Both the position numbers and the translations under genes were made by a program. The notes below the pieces were generated by a model. That model was not told the DNA's origin and ran no database searches. It saw nothing but the letters and a program-made list of their open reading frames with translations. 5,279 nucleotides of DNA from an uncultured Clostridium sp. (GTDB taxonomy: Bacteria; Bacillota; Clostridia; Peptostreptococcales; Peptostreptococcaceae), in the NCBI GenBank assembly GCA_900550335.1, contig URRU01000129.1, positions 1 to 5,279 of the forward strand, in the 5' to 3' direction. Shown piece after piece: positions 5,092-5,279 of this stretch. Positions within the stretch are counted from its first letter, which is position 1, and every line of letters starts with the position of its first letter.

Positions 5092-5121
5092 ATTATATAA
5101 CCTTATGTACCATTCTGTAAA
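5092..5121 (-). promoter_or_regulatory. Sigma-A-type promoter of ccpN-ppsR
   Basis: On the minus strand TTTACA (5121-5116, 5 of 6 to TTGACA) and a perfect TATAAT (5097-5092) are 18 bases apart. Transcription should start near 5085, leaving a leader of about 42 bases that contains the candidate operator and the ribosome binding site. It is the best sigma-A match found in the window. Confidence 0.6.
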
Positions 5122-5147
5122 TAGAAAAATTATATTTTAATCATATT

Positions 5148-5177
5148 TATCGTACATTATTTATATTTTATACGATA
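5148..5177. repeat. Inverted repeat upstream of the ccpN promoter
   Basis: TATCGTA (5148-5154) and TACGATA (5171-5177) are perfect inverse copies 16 bases apart in otherwise very AT-rich DNA. It lies about 27 bases upstream of the -35 box, where an activator or other regulator could bind. The rest of 5122-5279 shows no gene, terminator or RNA I can support. Confidence 0.3.
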
Positions 5178-5279
5178 TTTATGACATATTAATATATTTT
5201 TTATTACAGCTTTCAGTATATCAGCTCATCTTATTTATAATTATAACTCATATTTAATGTATTATAAATAGTATATTAT

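Noticed and set aside
5200..5226. Terminator of an upstream gene at the right edge
   Set aside because: The AGCT repeats give only a 4-bp stem and no U tract follows on either strand.

Overview
This is an AT-rich window from a low-GC Firmicute, most likely a Clostridia member near the Peptostreptococcaceae/Clostridiaceae. The evidence is the ATA/AGA/TTA-rich codon use, strong Shine-Dalgarno sequences, a clostridial-type pyruvate phosphate dikinase and a ccpN-yqfL gene pair. One codon habit is unusual for such DNA: all 32 glutamine codons in the three complete leftward genes are CAG and none is CAA. The species cannot be named from this.

The main content is a leftward (minus-strand) carbon-metabolism cluster. 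In transcription order it holds ccpN (GTG start at 5043), a HTH + two-CBS repressor; ppsR/yqfL (5 bp after ccpN, or 11 bp if its GTG start is used), the bifunctional kinase/pyrophosphorylase that switches PPDK off and on; and ppdK (796-3423), pyruvate phosphate dikinase. Target enzyme, its modifying enzyme and a probable transcriptional repressor thus sit side by side. The PPDK phospho-acceptor threonine (T453) and catalytic histidine (H455) are present, as is the P-loop of the regulator. A good sigma-A-type promoter precedes ccpN. Between it and the gene lies an inverted repeat with one arm matching the Bacillus CcpN operator consensus, which suggests autoregulation. Between ppsR and ppdK lie two interleaved 7-bp inverted repeats that could form alternative RNA hairpins.

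Downstream of ppdK (472-795, no protein gene) are a 130-nt rod-like imperfect palindrome starting at the ppdK stop codon, then two tandem minus-strand terminators, then the plus-strand terminator of the converging small gene.

At the left end, a 57-codon gene (298-471, plus strand) encodes a very acidic, Phe/Tyr-studded small protein. It has a strong ribosome binding site, its own terminator, and a promoter closely fitting the sigma-H consensus, so it looks like a real transition-phase or early-sporulation gene of unknown function. Diverging from it is the 5' end of an unidentified minus-strand gene that runs off the window. The right end (5122-5279) is very AT-rich and holds one modest inverted repeat and no gene that I can see.
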